Origin: an uncultured Opitutaceae bacterium
GTDB taxonomy: Bacteria > Verrucomicrobiota > Verrucomicrobiia > Opitutales > Opitutaceae
DNA: 64,000 nucleotides
Direction of reading: 5' to 3'
Assembly (NCBI GenBank): GCA_903929355.1
Contig: CAIYUN010000058.1
Span: forward strand, 81,219-145,218
Below are positions 1 to 10,691 of this stretch, one piece after another (the first letter of the stretch is position 1; every line of letters begins with the position of its first letter). The notes under the pieces are model-generated. The model was given only the letters and a program-made list of their open reading frames with translations, was not told the DNA's origin and made no database searches. The position numbers and the translations under genes were made by a program.

Positions 1-114
1 CAGGATTCGGCGTCGGGATTGAGCACGGTCAAATCCAATAACAGGCTTGCCAATCGGCGCCCTTCGGCAGAAATGGAGCTGCGCCCGCCGGCGTGTTTTC
101 GACCCACCCGATCA

Positions 115-408
115 ATGGACACCGAGACTATCACCAAGATTTTTTTCATTGGCCTGATGCTGTTCTCCGCGGCGCTCTGGTTGTTTGCCCTGGTCTCCGC
201 CTTGAAGCATGAGCGCTTGGATTCAACCATGAAGTTGGTGTGGGTGGTGGTCATCATCTTCGTGCCCGGGCTGGGTTCGATCATCTATTTACTCGTCGCC
301 CCCAACCGGCCGGGCCGGATGGAGCGCGCCATGGCTGAGCTGCACTATCGCAAGCGCCAGTTCGCCCAGCAGGCGGGTCTGCGGCCGGGCCGCCCCGAAA
401 ACTCTTAG
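115..408 (+). CDS. Small membrane protein with PLD-nuclease N-terminal-like (PLDc_N) domain
   Basis: The 97-residue product has two hydrophobic spans, at about residues 5-25 and 40-62, and a short basic tail. The second span ends in a GLGSIIYLLV-type stretch typical of the PLDc_N two-helix domain. The reading frame is open upstream to 19, but residues before the ATG at 115 are low-complexity and unlike the family, so I start at MDTET. No phosphodiesterase domain follows, so it is a stand-alone membrane anchor of unknown role. The next gene is 425 bp downstream, so it appears monocistronic. Confidence 0.65.
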   Translation: MDTETITKIFFIGLMLFSAALWLFALVSALKHERLDSTMKLVWVVVIIFVPGLGSIIYLLVAPNRPGRMERAMAELHYRKRQFAQQAGLRPGRPENS

Positions 409-833
409 TCCCGCCGTCAGGAGTGCCGCTCGTCAAAGCGCGGCCACTGCGAGAGCCTGCTCGCAGGTGATCCGATCCCCGCCTCCCGTCCTCCGGGTTA
501 AACCTCCGTCCCCTTTTGTGTCCCATCGTGCCTCTTTGCTTGCCGCGCCGAAGTCTCGGCGAAGGCGGCTGGCCAAACCTTCCGTCCTTGGCTTCCTGGC
601 TTCTGAAATCCCCCTTCCTTCCTCCGTTGCCTCCTGTAAAATCCTGGTGCGATGTTTGCCCCCATTGGCGCAGATCAGCGCAGATTAGCGGTTAAAGCCC
701 TTCCTTCCTTTTGTTTGTTCGGCTTCGTCCTCCGTGCCCTCCGGTTTGCCTCTGTGTGCTCCGTGTCGAAATCCGGGTCTGGCTCAGCCATTCCGTCCTT
801 CATAATTCATCATTCATCCTTCATAAGTTCACC
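409..833. other. Intergenic region with degenerate repeats
   Basis: I see no convincing gene. The DNA is pyrimidine-rich and contains word-like repeats: a REP-like piece near 545-575 (accgaagtctcggcgaaggcgg-type), a 'gcagatcagcgcagattagcgg'-type unit near 668-692, and a 'gtgtgctccgtg' unit near 751-765. All have relatives elsewhere in the window. Confidence 0.5.
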
Positions 834-1817
834 ATGCACACCCGCACTTTTGGCCTCACCGGCCGCGCCGTCGGCGAAATCGGTCTCGGCACCTGGCAGC
901 TCGGCGCCGACTGGGGCGACGTCTCCGAGGACGCCGCCCTCGCCACCCTGCGCGCCGCCCATGACGGCGGCGTCACCTTCTTCGACACGGCCGACGTGTA
1001 TGGTGCGGGGCGCAGCGAGACGATCATCGGCCGCTTCCTGCGCGAGACCCCCGGCGCGCGCGGCCAGGTCTTCGTCGCGACCAAGCTCGGCCGCAACAAC
1101 TGGCCCAACGGCTTCACCCGCGACCAGGTCCGCGGCTTCACCGAGGCATCGCTGCGCCGGCTCGGGGTGGATGCGCTCGACCTCACCCAGACCCACTGCA
1201 TCCCGTTCGACGTGATGCGACGCGGGGAGGTCTTCGGCTGGCTCGACGAGCTCAAGCGCGAGGGCAAGCTGCGGGCCTGGGGTGCGAGCGTCGAGACGAC
1301 GGACGAGGCCCGCTTTTGCGTGGAGCATGGCGGCGCGGTGTCGCTCCAGGTCATTTTCAACATTTTCCGCCAGAAACCCGTCCACGAGCTCTTTGCCGCC
1401 GCGCGCGCAAAAAACGTCGCGCTCATCGTCCGCCTGCCGCTCGCCAGCGGCCTGCTCGGCGGGAAGATGACGCGCTCGACCACCTTTGCCGCCAGCGACC
1501 ACCGCACCTACAACCGCGACGGGCAGAAATTCAACGCGGGCGAGACCTTTGCCGGCCTGCCGTTTGAAAAGGGCGTGGCGCTGGCCGACGCGCTCCGCCC
1601 GCTGGTGCCCGCCGGCTGGACCATGGCCGACCTCGCGCTCCGCTGGTGCCTGGATTTTGACGCGGTGACCGTGTTGATCCCCGGGGCCAAGAACCCGGAA
1701 CAGGCGCGCGCCAATCTGCGCGCCGCCTCACTGCCCCCGCTCGGCGCGGAGCTGCACGTCAGGCTGGCGGCATTCTACGAGCGCGCCGTCGCCGCCCACA
1801 TCCGCGGGGCGTATTGA
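834..1817 (+). CDS. Aldo/keto reductase
   Basis: The 327-residue product is a single TIM-barrel aldo/keto reductase, expected to reduce aldehydes or ketones with NADPH in the cytoplasm. The N-terminus has the GLGTWQLG strand. Around residues 40-62 comes GVTFFDTADVYGAGRSE, with the catalytic Asp and Tyr of the family. VATKLGR supplies the Lys. The frame is open upstream to 711, but that part translates the repeat-rich leader, so the ATG at 834 is the better start. The substrate cannot be told from sequence. The hypothetical gene at 1827 starts 9 bp after its stop and may be cotranscribed. Confidence 0.85.
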   Translation: MHTRTFGLTGRAVGEIGLGTWQLGADWGDVSEDAALATLRAAHDGGVTFFDTADVYGAGRSETIIGRFLRETPGARGQVFVATKLGRNNWPNGFTRDQVRGFTEASLRRLGVDALDLTQTHCIPFDVMRRGEVFGWLDELKREGKLRAWGASVETTDEARFCVEHGGAVSLQVIFNIFRQKPVHELFAAARAKNVALIVRLPLASGLLGGKMTRSTTFAASDHRTYNRDGQKFNAGETFAGLPFEKGVALADALRPLVPAGWTMADLALRWCLDFDAVTVLIPGAKNPEQARANLRAASLPPLGAELHVRLAAFYERAVAAHIRGAY

Positions 1818-1826
1818 GGCCGCCCC

Positions 1827-2159
1827 ATGCCCAAACATGTCCTTTCCGCGTTGCGCGGATTCGTCAAGCGCCCCGGCCGGAACGCCGAGCCGCGCGAGCT
1901 GTGCATCGAGGTGCAGTGGCAGGCCGAGCACAGTGAGGATGGCGGCTTTGTTTTCAAGGAGCGGGCGGCGGAGTTTCACCTGCAGGGTGGCCAATACGCC
2001 GGCATCATCGTGTGCATCAGGAACGCGACGGGCCGGGCCGAGGCCGGCCCGCTGGAGGAAAATTCCGTGACGCTGACCGTGGCGCAGGCCGAGCAGCTCG
2101 CGGCGCACCTCATCGCCGAGGTGGCGACGATCAAAAAACTGGCGAAGATGAGCCCGTGA
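1827..2159 (+). CDS. Hypothetical protein
   Basis: The 110-residue soluble protein begins MPKHVLSAL and ends with a charged helix containing a KKLAKMSP tail. It has no signal peptide, membrane span or motif that I recognise. It lies 9 bp after the aldo/keto reductase on the same strand, and its codon use resembles that gene, which supports a real second cistron. I can assign no function. Confidence 0.5.
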   Translation: MPKHVLSALRGFVKRPGRNAEPRELCIEVQWQAEHSEDGGFVFKERAAEFHLQGGQYAGIIVCIRNATGRAEAGPLEENSVTLTVAQAEQLAAHLIAEVATIKKLAKMSP

Positions 2160-3119
2160 CGGAAGTGCCAGCCTGCTGACGGCTCCACCCTTGCCCGGGT
2201 TCGGGTTATGAATGCGGTCACCCGCCCAATCGGGAAAGGAAGGTCTTTTGCTTGCGCGCGCTCGGCTGCTGTCCGAACGGCGCGACTATGTTTATTTGGC
2301 GCCCGGCCGGCCTTGGGACCGGCGGAGACGGAATCGGGCTGGCGGGCGGCGTTGCACCGAAAAAACCGGCGGCGCGGTGAACAGGTTGCGGCGCTTGCAG
2401 GCGGGCGGAGTGTCGCGCAAGGCCAGCAGACGCGCCCGGGCACCCTCGTCTGCGAACCAGGGCCCGGGCGCAATGCAGTACGGGGAGCGCGCCAACCCGG
2501 GGAGCCGCCCGCTGGCGGGCCCGGGCCGTGCATGCCTTGATGTACGCCTTTTTCCGCGGCATCGTGGCGCTGCCCGCCCGGCGACTGACGTCACCCGACG
2601 ACCTGTTGCGCGCCCAAGGCTTCACGCCCATGAGAAAACAGGAATTCGAGTGGGGACTGCTGCACGCGGAACTGTGGGGCCGCAGTTAATCAGCCCCCTT
2701 CAAACTCACGGGAAGGTCCAGACCACCCCAGGTCCGATCCACTTCCCACGGTTCAATGAAGCCTCGAACATTGGCCCCTCGGAGGAGACCCCTAACCGTG
2801 CCCGTCGGGATGCGCTGGGCATGGCTGGCTCAGACTCATGGATCTCATTCGCCGGCCATCCGGGCCAATCAGGTGCCCCCCGGCTCGAAGGACTGGGTGG
2901 GGAAGTCATCATTCATGGCGCCGGAAAACACCCCATATTCCTCCATCGGCCTTCAGTTTAGGCTACGCTGATGACCGGCCTGAAATTCTTGGTGAAAGCA
3001 TTATTAGGGGAATTGACCGGGGGCACGAACGGCTCCCGTGGCGCGGAGTGCGGGGCAGGGATTCGGGTGCTCCCTAACCCGCCGGCCCGGTGCGGGCATC
3101 GGTGCCATGAGGGAATCCC
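2160..3119. other. Poorly coding region between hypothetical gene and rpiB-like gene
   Basis: This stretch holds no gene I can support apart from a short ORF at 2540-2689, listed separately. Longer open frames here have skewed Arg/Pro/Gly composition and look like chance frames in GC-rich DNA. The end contains a purine-rich AGGGA stretch just before the ATG at 3120, which can act as that gene's ribosome-binding site. Confidence 0.4.
2540..2689 (+). CDS. Possible small protein or gene remnant (49 aa)
   Basis: An ATG at 2540 opens a 49-codon frame with balanced amino-acid composition. It starts MYAFFRGIVAL and ends in FEWGLLHAELWGRS. It is unlike the Arg/Pro-rich noise in the surrounding frames. 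The segment SPDDLLRAQGF looks like an amphipathic helix. I do not recognise a family. It could be a genuine small protein or the tail of a decayed gene. Confidence 0.25.
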   Translation: MYAFFRGIVALPARRLTSPDDLLRAQGFTPMRKQEFEWGLLHAELWGRS

Positions 3120-3616
3120 ATGACCAACCCGGAACCAAACCCGGAGGGGGAACCGCTGCGCGTTGGCCTGGCCGCCGATCACGGCGGGTTTGCCTTGAAG
3201 CAATTCATCGAGATGAGGCTGCGCGAAGCCGGTTATCGGGTGAACGACTATGGCGACCACCGGTTGCATCCTGAGGACGATTATCCGGACTTTGTCGTCC
3301 CGGTGGCACGGGCGGTCGCGGGGGGCGAGGTGGATCGGGGTATCGCCGTCTGCGGCAGCGGGGTCGGCGCGTGCGTGGCCGCCAACAAGGTGGCCGGTGT
3401 CCGCGCCTGCCTGATCCACGAAACTTTTTCAGCGCACCAAGGCGTGGAGGATGACGATCTCAATGTGATCTGTCTGGGCGGCCAGGTCGTGGGCCAGGCC
3501 CTCGCCTGGGAATTGGTCCGGACCTTTCTCGCCGCCCGCTTCAGCGGGGCGGAGCGGCATCGCCGTCGGCTGGCCAAAGTGGCGGAGCTCGAAATCGTAT
3601 CGGTCAGGGAATCGTT

Positions 3617-3620
<4 letters not shown>
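3120..3620 (+). CDS. rpiB: RpiB/LacAB-family sugar-phosphate isomerase
   Basis: The 166-residue protein has the RpiB/LacA/LacB fold. AADHGG (18-23) forms the phosphate and substrate loop, and CGSGVG (78-83) carries the nucleophilic Cys. NVICLG and a C-terminal Arg cluster (RHRRRL) would bind phosphate. The family interconverts ribose-5-P and ribulose-5-P or related sugar phosphates. The ring-opening His, normally in an EHNDAN-like motif, is replaced: residues 110-115 read EDDDLN, with Asp at the His position. The substrate may therefore differ from ribose-5-P. Its stop overlaps the start of pgm by 4 bp (GTGA), implying translational coupling. Confidence 0.85.
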
Positions 3621-5356
<1,736 letters not shown>

Positions 5357-5380
5357 GTTTTTTACGTTAAACTTGTCCCC

Positions 5381-7915
5381 ATGAGCAACCTCACCCCGAC
5401 CGGCCCTGCGCCGCCCACTCCGCCGCAGGGTCTCGACGCGCTCACCGAGCTGGCGATGGACCTGCGCTGGACCTGGAACCACAGCGGGGACGAGCTGTGG
5501 CGGCGGCTCGACCCCGAACTCTGGGCCCGGACCCAGCATCCCAGCGTCGTGCTCCAGTCTGTCGCACGCGAAAAGATCACCCGTGCGCTGGCCGATCAGG
5601 ACTTTAGCGGCTTGCTCGGGCGCCTCGTGCAGGCCCAGCGGCAGGCCTCGGCGACTCCCCGGTGGTTTCAGCGGGAACACCCCGGGGCCGGGCTTGCCTG
5701 TGTCGCGTATTTTTGCATGGAATTCATGCTCAGCGAGGCGCTCCCGATCTATTCGGGCGGCCTGGGCAACGTGGCCGGCGACCAGCTCAAGGCCGCCAAC
5801 GACCTGGGGGTGCCGGTGGTCGGCGTCGGGCTGCTCTACCAGCATGGTTATTTCCGGCAGGTGATCGACGCGCACGGCGCGCAGCAGGCGCTCTATCCCT
5901 GCAACGATCCCGGCCAACTGCCGGTCACGCCGGTGCGCCGGCCGGACGGCGAGTGGCTGCGCGTGGAGATCGCGCTGCCCGGCGGCTCCGTCTGGGTGCG
6001 GGCGTGGCAGGTGCAGGTCGGCCGGATCAGGCTCTATCTGCTCGACACGAACGACGCGGCCAACTTTCCCGAGCAGCGCGGTATCACCGGCGAGCTGTAT
6101 GGCGGCGGTCCGGAACTCCGCCTCAAACAGGAGATTGTGCTCGGGATTGGCGGCTGGCGGCTGCTCGCCGCGCTCGGCCTCAAGCCGGACGTCTGCCATC
6201 TCAACGAGGGCCACGCGGCGTTCGCGTTGCTGGAGCGCGCCTGCGGCTTCATGGCGGAGACGGGTCAACCGTTCGCTGTCGCCCAGGAGGCCACGCGCGC
6301 GGGGAATCTTTTCACCACCCACACGGCGGTGGCCGCGGGATTCGACCGTTTTTCCCCCGGGCTGATCGCGCAGTATTTCGACGGCTATGCCCGGGAAAAG
6401 CTCGGCGTGCCGTTGCGCGAACTGCTGGCGCTGGGCCGTCAGAACCCCGACGACGCGGACGAGCCGTTCAACATGGCGTATCTGGCGACCAACGGGAGCT
6501 GGGCGGTCAACGGCGTCAGTCAACTGCACGGCAAGGTGAGCCGGCATATTTTTTCGCCGCTCTTTCCGCAGTGGCCGGAGGCCGGCGTGCCGGTCGGCCA
6601 TGTGACCAACGGCGTCCACATGCCGACATGGGACTCGGCGGCGGCGGACCAAATTTGGACGGAGGCCTGCGGCAAGGAACGGTGGCGTGGAACATCGGCG
6701 ACGATGGAGGCGGATCTCCGCAGGGTCTCGGACGAAAAGCTCTGGGCGTTGCGCGTCTCGAGTCGGAAAACCCTGGTCGAATATGCCCGCGCCACCGTTG
6801 GCCGGCAGATGGCGGCCGTCGGTGCCGAACCGGACGTGATCTCGCGCACCCAGGCGCGGCTGGACCCGGGCGTGCTGACGCTCGGGTTTGCCCGCCGGTT
6901 TGCGTCCTACAAACGGCCCAACCTTTTGCTGCATGATCCCGAGCGCCTGCTTCGCCTCCTAAAAAATCCGTCGCGCCCGGCGCAGCTCATCCTCGCCGGC
7001 AAGGCGCATCCGGCCGACCAGGCCGGGCAGGCGTTGATCCAGGAATGGACGCGTTTCATCCGTCGCCACGACGTGAATCCGCCCGTGGTTTTCCTGGCCG
7101 ACTACGACATGCTGATGGCCGAGCATCTCGTGCAGGGCGTGGACGTGTGGATCAACACGCCCCGGCGGCCATGGGAGGCCAGCGGCACGAGCGGCATGAA
7201 GGTGCTCGTCAACGGCGGCCTCAACCTCTCCGAGCTGGACGGCTGGTGGGCCGAGGCCTATGCGCCGGACATCGGCTGGTCCCTGGGCGACGGTCAGGAG
7301 CACGGCGATAATTCCGCCTGGGACGCCGCCGAGGCCGACGCGCTTTACGAGCGGCTCGAACAGGAGGTGATCCCGGAGTTTTACGCCCGCGACGCGCACG
7401 GCCGGCCCGCCGCGTGGCTGACGCGCATCCGCGAGAGCATGGCGCGGCTGACGCCCCGGTTTTCCGCCAGCCGCACGGTGCGCGAATATACCGAGCAGCA
7501 CTATCTGCCGGCCGCCGCCGCGTATCGTGCGCGCGCCGCCGCCAAGGGCGCGACGGCCCGCCAGCTGGTGGATTGGCGCACCGCGTTCGCGAAGCAATGG
7601 GCCGCCATCCGGTTTGGCGCGCGGGCCCTGGAGTCCAAAGACGGGCAGCACATCATCAGGGCGGAGGTTTTCCTCCACGGCGCCGGCCCGGACACCGTCC
7701 GGGTGGAGCTTTATGCCGACGCCGCCAAAGGCGGCGAACCGGTGCGACAGGACATGACCCGCCTGCAACCGCTCGCCTCAGGGGCGGGCGGCTACACTTA
7801 CAGCGCCACCGTTTCCGCCGCCCGCCCGGCGTCAGACTACACGGCACGGATCATGGCGCAAAGCGACGGCCTCGCCGTGCCCCTGGAGGCCGGTTGGATT
7901 CTCTGGCAGCGATAA
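5381..7915 (+). CDS. glgP: Alpha-glucan (glycogen) phosphorylase, GT35
   Basis: The 844-residue protein is of the shorter alpha-glucan phosphorylase type with an N-terminal DUF3417 region (about residues 15-110, with DLRWTWNHSGDELW). It phosphorolyses glycogen or maltodextrin to glucose-1-P using pyridoxal phosphate. Visible landmarks are IYSGGLGNVAGD, HLNEGHAAF, RFASYKRP and the PLP-lysine segment SGTSGMK (Lys near 606). It lies between pgm and gnd on the same strand with gaps of about 20 bp, consistent with an operon feeding the pentose phosphate route. Confidence 0.95.
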   Translation: MSNLTPTGPAPPTPPQGLDALTELAMDLRWTWNHSGDELWRRLDPELWARTQHPSVVLQSVAREKITRALADQDFSGLLGRLVQAQRQASATPRWFQREHPGAGLACVAYFCMEFMLSEALPIYSGGLGNVAGDQLKAANDLGVPVVGVGLLYQHGYFRQVIDAHGAQQALYPCNDPGQLPVTPVRRPDGEWLRVEIALPGGSVWVRAWQVQVGRIRLYLLDTNDAANFPEQRGITGELYGGGPELRLKQEIVLGIGGWRLLAALGLKPDVCHLNEGHAAFALLERACGFMAETGQPFAVAQEATRAGNLFTTHTAVAAGFDRFSPGLIAQYFDGYAREKLGVPLRELLALGRQNPDDADEPFNMAYLATNGSWAVNGVSQLHGKVSRHIFSPLFPQWPEAGVPVGHVTNGVHMPTWDSAAADQIWTEACGKERWRGTSATMEADLRRVSDEKLWALRVSSRKTLVEYARATVGRQMAAVGAEPDVISRTQARLDPGVLTLGFARRFASYKRPNLLLHDPERLLRLLKNPSRPAQLILAGKAHPADQAGQALIQEWTRFIRRHDVNPPVVFLADYDMLMAEHLVQGVDVWINTPRRPWEASGTSGMKVLVNGGLNLSELDGWWAEAYAPDIGWSLGDGQEHGDNSAWDAAEADALYERLEQEVIPEFYARDAHGRPAAWLTRIRESMARLTPRFSASRTVREYTEQHYLPAAAAYRARAAAKGATARQLVDWRTAFAKQWAAIRFGARALESKDGQHIIRAEVFLHGAGPDTVRVELYADAAKGGEPVRQDMTRLQPLASGAGGYTYSATVSAARPASDYTARIMAQSDGLAVPLEAGWILWQR

Positions 7916-7936
7916 ATCCTCCAACCCAATTTCACC

Positions 7937-8989
7937 ATGAAAGCGCCCCGCCCGGGAAAGCAGAAAACCAGCCGCCAGCTCGGCATGATCGGCTTGGGGC
8001 GAATGGGGGGCAACATGGTCCGGCGCCTGCTCCAGGCCGGCCACGGTTGCGTGGTCTTCGACCGTTCAACGAAAGCCGTCAAGGCGATGGTCAGGCTCAA
8101 GGCCGTCGGCGCCTCGTCGCTCGCCGAAATGGTTGAACGATTGGAGGCACCGCGCGCGATCTGGCTGATGGTGCCCGCAGCCGTGGTGGACCAAACGATC
8201 GCGGATCTCCGGCCGCTGCTCGGGCCGGGCGACATCCTGATTGACGGAGGCAACTCGTACTATGTGGACGATCTGCGCCGTGCGAAGGAACTCGCCGGCA
8301 AGGGAATTCATTATGTCGATGTCGGCACCAGCGGCGGCGTCTGGGGCTTGGAACGTGGGTATTGCATGATGATCGGGGGGGAGGCCTCCGTGGTGAGAGG
8401 ACTCGATTCGATTTTCGCCTCGCTGGCACCGGGGCGGGGAGACATCGCCCGGACCGCGGGCCGGGCCAAATCAGCCGGCACGGCGGAGCGAGGCTACCTG
8501 CATTGCGGGCCGAACGGTGCGGGCCACTTCGTCAAGATGGTGCACAACGGCATCGAGTATGGCCTGATGGCGGCCTACGCCGAGGGCTTCAATGTGCTGC
8601 GGGCGGCGAACATCGGCCGGCAGACCGGCCGGGTTGACGCCGAGACAACCCCGCTGCGTGACGCCGCGAATTACCAATACGACCTGCCGCTCGGCGACAT
8701 CGCCGAGGTCTGGCGCCGGGGCAGCGTGATTTCCTCATGGCTGCTCGATCTCACCGCCAACGCCCTGGCCCGCGACCCCAAGCTCGCCGAGTTCGCCGGC
8801 CGGGTGTCGGATTCGGGCGAGGGGCGCTGGACGATCAAGGCGGCAATTGACGAGGGCGTGCCCGTGCCGGTGCTGACCACGGCGCTCTATGAGCGGTTCA
8901 GCTCGCGCGGCGAGGCCGAGTTTCAGGACAGGCTCCTTTCGGCGCTCCGCTTCCAGTTCGGCGGTCACGTCGAGGAACCGATCCATTGA
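7937..8989 (+). CDS. gnd: 6-phosphogluconate dehydrogenase (decarboxylating), short form
   Basis: The 350-residue protein oxidatively decarboxylates 6-phosphogluconate to ribulose-5-P. The N-terminal Rossmann motif is GLGRMGGNM. The substrate segments are DGGNSYY, GTSGGVWGLERGYCMMIGG and the catalytic-Lys block GAGHFVKMVHNGIEYG. Its length fits the short GndA-like, typically NAD-using, class rather than the long 470-residue form; the cofactor preference is inference. It follows glgP by 21 bp, and a 222-bp gap separates it from the aldehyde dehydrogenase. Confidence 0.92.
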   Translation: MKAPRPGKQKTSRQLGMIGLGRMGGNMVRRLLQAGHGCVVFDRSTKAVKAMVRLKAVGASSLAEMVERLEAPRAIWLMVPAAVVDQTIADLRPLLGPGDILIDGGNSYYVDDLRRAKELAGKGIHYVDVGTSGGVWGLERGYCMMIGGEASVVRGLDSIFASLAPGRGDIARTAGRAKSAGTAERGYLHCGPNGAGHFVKMVHNGIEYGLMAAYAEGFNVLRAANIGRQTGRVDAETTPLRDAANYQYDLPLGDIAEVWRRGSVISSWLLDLTANALARDPKLAEFAGRVSDSGEGRWTIKAAIDEGVPVPVLTTALYERFSSRGEAEFQDRLLSALRFQFGGHVEEPIH

Positions 8990-9211
8990 GCACCACGACC
9001 GATCCAGCAGACCAACGCTGCCGCCCGATGCCCCCATCAAAACATCCGACCAGCCCGAACCGAAAGGGTTCGTGATTGGCCATGCCGCGGAGACCTGAGT
9101 TGGCCCGAGCGGTTCCCGGCCCGCGGAGATTCCGCCGCGGGTAACACCCCATCCCGCCCCCCTGCGGTTCGCGTTAAAATGAACCAGCCCTGACAAAATC
9201 GAATACTGCTT

Positions 9212-10648
9212 ATGACCAAGCCACTCTCCGCTCCCAAGCCACCGGCCGCGACGGCCCGGATCGCTCCAGCCTACCAAAGCGTCAATCCCTACAACGGGAA
9301 GGTCGGGAAAACCTTCGTGACCCTCACCGACAAACAACTTGAGGTGAAACTCGCCCGAGCGGCGCGGTGCTTCGAAACCTGGCGGCACACCGCCTATGCC
9401 GAGCGGACCCTCATCGTCGCCCGAGCGGCGGCGATCCTGCAGGCGAAAGCCGACGAATTCGCCCACCTCATGACCCTGGAGATGGGCAAGCGCATTGCGG
9501 AGGCCCGCGGGGAGGTGGAGTTCAGCGCCAAAATCCTGGCCTACTATGCCAAGAATGCCGAGCGCTTCCTCGCCCCGGTCACCCTGCATCCGTCCATCGG
9601 CGAAGCCCACATGGAGAGCAGCCCGATCGGCGTGATCTTTGGCGTGGAGCCGTGGAATTTCCCCTATTACCAGTTGGCCCGGGTCGCGGGCCCCCAGCTG
9701 ATGGCGGGCAACGTGCTGGTGGTGAAGCATGCCGGCTGTGTTCCGCAGTGCGCGATCGCCTTCGAGCAACTCTGGGTTGAGGCGGGCGCCCCGGCCGGCC
9801 TGTACACGAATCTGCTGATCTCACACGAACAGTCCGACCGCGTCGTGGACGATCCGCGCATCAAGGGCGTCGCCCTGACCGGCAGCGTCGCGGCGGGCCG
9901 GAGAATCGCGGCGCGGGCCGGAAAGAATCTCAAACCCTCCTCGATGGAACTCGGCGGCAGCGACGCGTTCATCGTGCTCGACGATGCCGACCTCGAACAC
10001 ACCGTGAAGTGGGCCGTCTGGGGCCGCATGTATAACACGGGCCAGACCTGCTGCGCGGCGAAGCGCTTTATCGTGACCGAAAAGCTGGCCGACAAATTCC
10101 TCGAAAAATTCACCGCGGCGTTGGCAGCGTTGCAACCCGGCGATCCCATGGATGAGAGGACCGCACTCGGCCCGTTGTCCACGGAGTCAGCCCTGCTCGG
10201 CCTGCTCCAGCAGGTGGACGCGGCGATCGCCCACGGGGCCAAGGTGCAGCTGGGCGGCAAGCGCATTGCTCGCCCGGGAGCCTTCATGGCGCCGACCATC
10301 CTGACCGACATCAAGCCGGACAATCCGGCCTTCCGGGACGAATTCTTCGGCCCCGTCGCGCTGTTCTTTCGCGTCAAGGATGAGGACGCGGCCGTCGCGC
10401 TCGCCAATGACTCCGACTTTGGCCTGGGCGGTTCCGTCTTCACGAAAGACATCGCGCGCGGCCAGCGGGTGGCGAGCCGGGTCGAGACGGGCATGATGTT
10501 CGTCAACAATATCAGCTGGTCCGATGCCGAACTGCCGTTCGGCGGCGTGAAGAATTCCGGTTACGGGCGCGAGCTCGGCGACATGGGGATTCAGGAATTC
10601 GTGAACAAGAAACTGGTCCGCACCGCCGTGCTTGAGGCGCCGATCTGA
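9212..10648 (+). CDS. NAD(P)-dependent aldehyde dehydrogenase, succinate-semialdehyde dehydrogenase-like
   Basis: The 478-residue protein has the complete aldehyde dehydrogenase core: PWNFPYYQ near 150, the general-base segment MELGGSD (Glu near 245) and the nucleophile segment NTGQTCCAAKR (Cys near 279-280). The C-terminal PFGGVKNSGYGRE motif is typical of the Sad/GabD-type group that oxidises succinate semialdehyde and other small aldehydes. The neighbouring alcohol dehydrogenase makes an alcohol-aldehyde-acid role in the same locus plausible. The start at 9212 is a plain ATG. The gap before it (8990-9211) contains a CCCGCGG-type hairpin without a T-run. Confidence 0.88.
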   Translation: MTKPLSAPKPPAATARIAPAYQSVNPYNGKVGKTFVTLTDKQLEVKLARAARCFETWRHTAYAERTLIVARAAAILQAKADEFAHLMTLEMGKRIAEARGEVEFSAKILAYYAKNAERFLAPVTLHPSIGEAHMESSPIGVIFGVEPWNFPYYQLARVAGPQLMAGNVLVVKHAGCVPQCAIAFEQLWVEAGAPAGLYTNLLISHEQSDRVVDDPRIKGVALTGSVAAGRRIAARAGKNLKPSSMELGGSDAFIVLDDADLEHTVKWAVWGRMYNTGQTCCAAKRFIVTEKLADKFLEKFTAALAALQPGDPMDERTALGPLSTESALLGLLQQVDAAIAHGAKVQLGGKRIARPGAFMAPTILTDIKPDNPAFRDEFFGPVALFFRVKDEDAAVALANDSDFGLGGSVFTKDIARGQRVASRVETGMMFVNNISWSDAELPFGGVKNSGYGRELGDMGIQEFVNKKLVRTAVLEAPI

Positions 10649-10691
10649 GCGAGGCGGGGGAGGCGCGACCGCCTTGAAACATCTACGAACC

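Noticed and set aside
2212..2961. 249-codon plus-strand frame before rpiB
   Set aside because: It is Arg/Pro/Gly-rich with no motif, and a better-composed short frame overlaps it in another register.
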